Positions 7,401 through 9,253 of a stretch of DNA of 9,253 bases are shown piece after piece. This stretch comes from an uncultured Chlorobiaceae bacterium (GTDB lineage: Bacteria; Bacteroidota; Chlorobiia; Chlorobiales; Chlorobiaceae). The stretch is taken from positions 1-9,253 of the forward strand of contig CAIVCU010000379.1 in NCBI GenBank assembly GCA_903904495.1, written 5' to 3'. The first letter of the stretch is position 1. Every line of letters begins with the position of its first letter. The notes beneath the pieces are model-generated. The model had not been told where the DNA came from. It worked only from the letters and a program-made list of their open reading frames with translations, and ran no database searches. Both the position numbers and the translations under genes were made by a program.

Positions 7401-8278
7401 TTTTCAGAGATCTGCTCTCCCTGCAGGTCCGGCTTCTTGACAAGGCCACCCGCATGGCAGCTGCAGCCGATGAACCCGAAGAGATGAACTTTGTGCGAAA
7501 GCATGTGCAGAGGGAGATGCTTGAGAGAAACTGCTCGTTCGAGGAGGCGTCGAACAGGGTTTATTCAAACGCACCCGGCAGCTATGGTGCAAATGTAAAC
7601 CATCTGGTTGAAAGCAGTACCTGGGAAGAGGATAACCAGCTTGCCGAAGCCTTTGTAAGCCGCAAGAGCTTTGCTGTAACATCCGGCGGTCACTGGGAGG
7701 AGTGCCCGGATGCTCTTCGCTCTGCGCTCAAAAATGTAACCTTGACATTCCAGAATATCGACAGCTATGAAATCGGTATTTCTGATATTGATCATTATTA
7801 TGAGTATCTTGGCGGTGTTTCAAAAACCGTAGAGCACCTGAGTAATGCCAAGCCAAAAGTGATGGTTGGCGATATCGATGGTGTGGGTACAAAGCAGCGG
7901 ATCTGTTCGCTTGAAAAGATGGTCTCTCTTGAGGCACGAACCAAACTGCTCAATCCGAAATGGTATGAAGCCATGCTGGAACATGGCTATGAGGGAGTAA
8001 GAGAAATAGAGTCCCATCTCAGCAATACCTATGGATGGAGCGCCACTGCCTCAGCAGTTAAAAAGTGGACCTACGATCAATTCAACGAAACCTTTCTACG
8101 GGACAAAGCAATGCTGGAAAGACTTGCAGCCCTTAACCCGCATGCCACCATGTCGATGACCAGGAGGCTGCTCGAAGCTCACTCTCGAGGATTCTGGGAG
8201 GCAGAGGAGAACACAATTGAAGAACTTCAGGAGCTCTATGCCGATCTGGAAACAAGAATTGAAGGCGTTCACCATTAA
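4448..8278 (+). CDS. bchH: Magnesium protoporphyrin IX chelatase, large subunit BchH (complete, 1276 aa)
   Basis: BchH binds protoporphyrin IX and carries the active site for ATP-driven Mg2+ insertion, powered by the BchI/BchD AAA+ motor. This is the first committed step of bacteriochlorophyll synthesis. The start at 4448 keeps the typical N-terminal strand MHFVFLTMEVTNNSALKAA. Family motifs are FNFPPNLGNAGTAAYL (from residue 422), LGNIFIGQQP, HFGTHGALEFMPG (578-590, conserved His and Glu), NNPSEGAIAKRRG (from 617), VPTGRNIHSLDP, LGRPRIDV, DIDHYYEY (His 1116) and LLNPKWYE. It ends in IEGVHH. Length and motifs match canonical BchH/ChlH better than the upstream paralog does. A Lys/Glu-rich stretch near residues 106-121, absent from BchS, may be a surface loop. 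bchM follows after 57 bp and is probably co-transcribed. A CobN cobaltochelatase is unlikely given the motif forms and the neighbours. Confidence 0.96.
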   Translation: MHFVFLTMEVTNNSALKAAADELNRKFHAGLEVSVFSLGLHNSKKLWETLENTLPNADVVFGSMLFSEEIVRPLEKLLEGLVCPVCIITSNPALITQTRLGKFSLRKQKKEEPKESNIFKQWVSKLMPKHSHGESQRQLTLVRNVSRIMRHLPGRARDIHTFIAAHQFWLNGSQENMERFLSLLIDRYVPGWKDKLPQKDPLFYPDAAICHPEAPEPFFSAPLFRDWLQKNKASLDTGLVVILAMRSTALSRNMAHLIYLVHSFESKGIKCCIAYSGGLDFRPVLDRFFNADTPGSLKPSLLINATGFSLVGGPAENKAPEAIAVLKKLDVPCLNLIPLSFQPIEQWRESNLGLTPLQTALSVAVTELDGSIEPQIYAGTETGSEQTIPLEAEVKIITDRVQRFLGLQETPTSKKKIAIILFNFPPNLGNAGTAAYLNVFESLHRLLHEMKDAGYDVEVPETTEELKDRLLEGNRLVYGTDGNVAGHLPVDEYRKLFPAYESIEPFWGDAPGEILNDRNGFHILGCSLGNIFIGQQPSFGYERDPMRLLMAKDAAPNHAFAAFYTWIEHYLSADAVLHFGTHGALEFMPGKQVGLSSLCWPKKLIGALPNFYCYCVNNPSEGAIAKRRGFATLVSYLSPPLEHAGLYKGLRKLKDLIAGYRSNPSDELLDEIKELAVALEIESGQNNLPAEEYITKLHSELYLIEERMIPLGLHIMGAAPSLESVSDHLALLAGHSRPELDGKSLPELICNHLNYDYLQLLDHLETNREAQQRWQQVSEISREAVKRFTGHFDAKKILNFPLSRVLEGSLAVRISAADDYLHREAGTKPGELQRFWHFMNIVLINLAENNELKAVLHALEGRFIPPSPGNDLVRNPDIVPTGRNIHSLDPYTIPSTFAQQAGKRSAEELLLQYRKESADLPESIALILWGTDNLKSDGEGVAQALALMGAKAKRDELGKIGDVELIPLAELGRPRIDVVMTISGIFRDLLSLQVRLLDKATRMAAAADEPEEMNFVRKHVQREMLERNCSFEEASNRVYSNAPGSYGANVNHLVESSTWEEDNQLAEAFVSRKSFAVTSGGHWEECPDALRSALKNVTLTFQNIDSYEIGISDIDHYYEYLGGVSKTVEHLSNAKPKVMVGDIDGVGTKQRICSLEKMVSLEARTKLLNPKWYEAMLEHGYEGVREIESHLSNTYGWSATASAVKKWTYDQFNETFLRDKAMLERLAALNPHATMSMTRRLLEAHSRGFWEAEENTIEELQELYADLETRIEGVHH

Positions 8279-8335
8279 CGTATCGGTAGCACGACATTTC
8301 ACCACATCAACAACGTAACGACAAAAACTTATACC

Positions 8336-9034
8336 ATGAGCAGCTCCTCTTTCAATGCTGAAGAACACAAAAAAATGCTCCGTTCGTATTTCAACGGTCA
8401 GGGCTTTCAGCGATGGGCATCAATCTACGGGGACGATAAACTCTCTTCCGTTCGCAAAACTGTCCGTCAAGGCCATGCCGTAATGATGGACAAAGCATTT
8501 GACTGGCTGCAGCAACTCGGGCTCCCGAAAGGGGCAACCGTGCTTGATGCAGGATGCGGGACAGGACTGTTCAGTATTCGTCTTGCTAAAGCGGGCTACA
8601 AGGTAAAGTCTGTCGATATCGCTTCGCAAATGGTGGCCAAAGCAAAAGAGGAAGCCACAAAACAGGGAGTTCAGAAAAACATTGAGTTCGAAGTGAACAC
8701 CATCGAGTCGGTCAGCGGCACCTACGATGCCGTCGTCTGCTTTGATGTGCTGATCCATTACCCTGCGGAAGGATTTGCCCAGGCGTTCCGCAACCTGAGC
8801 AGCCTTACAAAAGGTTCGGTTATTTTCACCTATGCACCCTACAACAATATTCTTGCGCTCCAGCACTGGCTGGGTGGATATTTCCCGAAAAAGGAACGCC
8901 GCACAACCATCCAGATGATCCGGGATGTGGAAATGCAGAAGGCCATGGCCACAGCCGGGATGAAAGTGAAAAGTCGCGAAAAAATAAGCTGGGGATTCTA
9001 TCACACCATGCTTATGAACTCATCGCAACGGTGA
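8336..9034 (+). CDS. bchM: Mg-protoporphyrin IX O-methyltransferase BchM (complete, 232 aa)
   Basis: BchM transfers a methyl group from S-adenosylmethionine to the C13 propionate carboxyl of Mg-protoporphyrin IX. This makes the monomethyl ester, which is the BchE substrate. It is a class I (Rossmann-fold) methyltransferase. SAM motif I is VLDAGCGTG (residues 69-77). The acidic ribose-binding residue is probably Asp94, in SVDIAS. A YDAVVCFDVLIHYP block (130-143) follows. The C-terminal stretch TYAPYNNILALQHWLGGYFP (165-184) is of the BchM/ChlM type. The length is normal for the family. The ATG at 8336 is chosen because the N-terminus (MSSSSFNAEEHKKMLRSYF) looks like that of other green sulfur bacterial BchM. 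No clear Shine-Dalgarno sequence precedes it, so translation may depend on upstream bchH. In other phototrophs the H subunit is reported to bind or stimulate this enzyme, which fits the gene order. Confidence 0.96.
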   Translation: MSSSSFNAEEHKKMLRSYFNGQGFQRWASIYGDDKLSSVRKTVRQGHAVMMDKAFDWLQQLGLPKGATVLDAGCGTGLFSIRLAKAGYKVKSVDIASQMVAKAKEEATKQGVQKNIEFEVNTIESVSGTYDAVVCFDVLIHYPAEGFAQAFRNLSSLTKGSVIFTYAPYNNILALQHWLGGYFPKKERRTTIQMIRDVEMQKAMATAGMKVKSREKISWGFYHTMLMNSSQR

Positions 9035-9092
9035 TGGTGTTGAGGTGAATACCTTATGATAATTTTATAAAAAAGTTGTAAATTAATAATTC

Positions 9093-9145
9093 AGGGATTT
9101 TTGGCAGTCAAATCAAGGTATGCTTTGTAAACTACTGCTATCCCT
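9093..9145 (+). promoter_or_regulatory. Imperfect extended stem in the bchE leader
   Basis: AGGGAT (9093-9098) pairs with ATCCCT (9140-9145). Inside it, GGCAGT (9103-9108) pairs with ACTGCT (9134-9139), including one G-U pair. Four unpaired bases (9099-9102) are bulged on the left side, and the apical loop is 25 nt. The element ends 35 nt before the bchE ATG. It could be a leader RNA structure or a spaced DNA operator. I see no cobalamin riboswitch box in it. Chance pairing in this AT-rich spacer is quite possible. Confidence 0.25.
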
Positions 9146-9165
9146 ATTTTGTAAAAAACATATCT

Positions 9166-9176
9166 GGAGGATGGAG
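9166..9176 (+). promoter_or_regulatory. Ribosome binding site of bchE
   Basis: GGAGG (9166-9170) and a second GGAG (9173-9176) precede the ATG at 9181. They leave spacers of 10 and 4 nt. This is the strongest Shine-Dalgarno sequence in the window. It supports the 9181 start over the out-of-frame ATG at 9171, which lies within it. Confidence 0.65.
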
Positions 9177-9180
9177 ACCG

Positions 9181-9253
9181 ATGAAAATACTGATGGTTCA
9201 GCCAAATTATCATTCAGGCGGAGCTGAAATTGCCGGTAACTGGACACCAAGCT
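9181..9253 (+). CDS. bchE: Anaerobic Mg-protoporphyrin IX monomethyl ester cyclase BchE, N-terminal fragment
   Basis: Only 24 full codons are inside the window. They begin MKILMVQPNYHSGGAEIAGN and go on WTPS. This closely matches the remembered BchE N-terminus (…HPNYHSGGAEIAG.WPPAW…), which is the start of the B12-binding domain. BchE is a cobalamin- and radical-SAM-dependent enzyme that forms the isocyclic E ring using oxygen from water. It is used by anaerobes instead of the oxygen-dependent AcsF. It acts on the product of BchM, the gene just upstream. The radical SAM domain with its iron-sulfur cysteines would lie beyond the right edge and cannot be checked here. The 146-bp gap before it leaves room for its own promoter, but I see no strong one. 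Confidence 0.9.
   Translation, partial: MKILMVQPNYHSGGAEIAGNWTPS

Noticed and set aside
9041..9056. Short hairpin after bchM (TGAGGT/ACCTTA) as a terminator
   Set aside because: The stem is only 6 pairs with one G-U and no proper T run follows, so it is too weak to call.
9171..9173. ATG at 9171 as a start for the last gene
   Set aside because: It is in a different frame from the recognisable BchE N-terminus and overlaps the ribosome binding site.

Overview
This window comes from a green sulfur bacterium (Chlorobiaceae). Four bacteriochlorophyll genes lie head to tail on the + strand in the order bchS - bchH - bchM - bchE. As I recall, this matches the order in Chlorobaculum tepidum. Two different magnesium-chelatase large subunits side by side, followed by the oxygen-independent cyclase gene bchE, fit an obligately anaerobic phototroph that makes both bacteriochlorophyll a and chlorosome bacteriochlorophylls (c, d or e). 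I cannot name the species.

Layout. Positions 1-3721 hold a BchH-type chelatase subunit cut by the left window edge. It is best called bchS, and about 30 N-terminal residues are missing. A near-perfect hairpin terminator follows at 3746-3781. Next is a gap of about 725 bp with no convincing gene. It contains a sigma70-like promoter candidate overlapping an AT palindrome, overlapping inverted repeats just after the terminator, and two back-to-back hairpins at 4167-4238. Complete bchH occupies 4448-8278. After 57 bp comes complete bchM (8336-9034). After a further 146-bp AT-rich spacer with an imperfect extended stem, bchE starts at 9181 and runs off the right edge with 24 full codons visible.

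The genes encode three consecutive steps of the pathway. BchH, working with BchI and BchD (not in this window), inserts Mg2+ into protoporphyrin IX. BchM methylates the C13 propionate. BchE closes the isocyclic ring without oxygen. BchS is a second form of the BchH subunit that is linked, in work on C. tepidum, to bulk antenna bacteriochlorophyll supply. The terminator after bchS and the long gap suggest that bchS is transcribed apart from bchH-bchM, and possibly apart from bchE.

I see no mobile element, CRISPR array, tRNA, rRNA or undescribed multi-gene system. The most interesting points are the strongly local divergence of BchS from BchH and the structured bchS-bchH gap.
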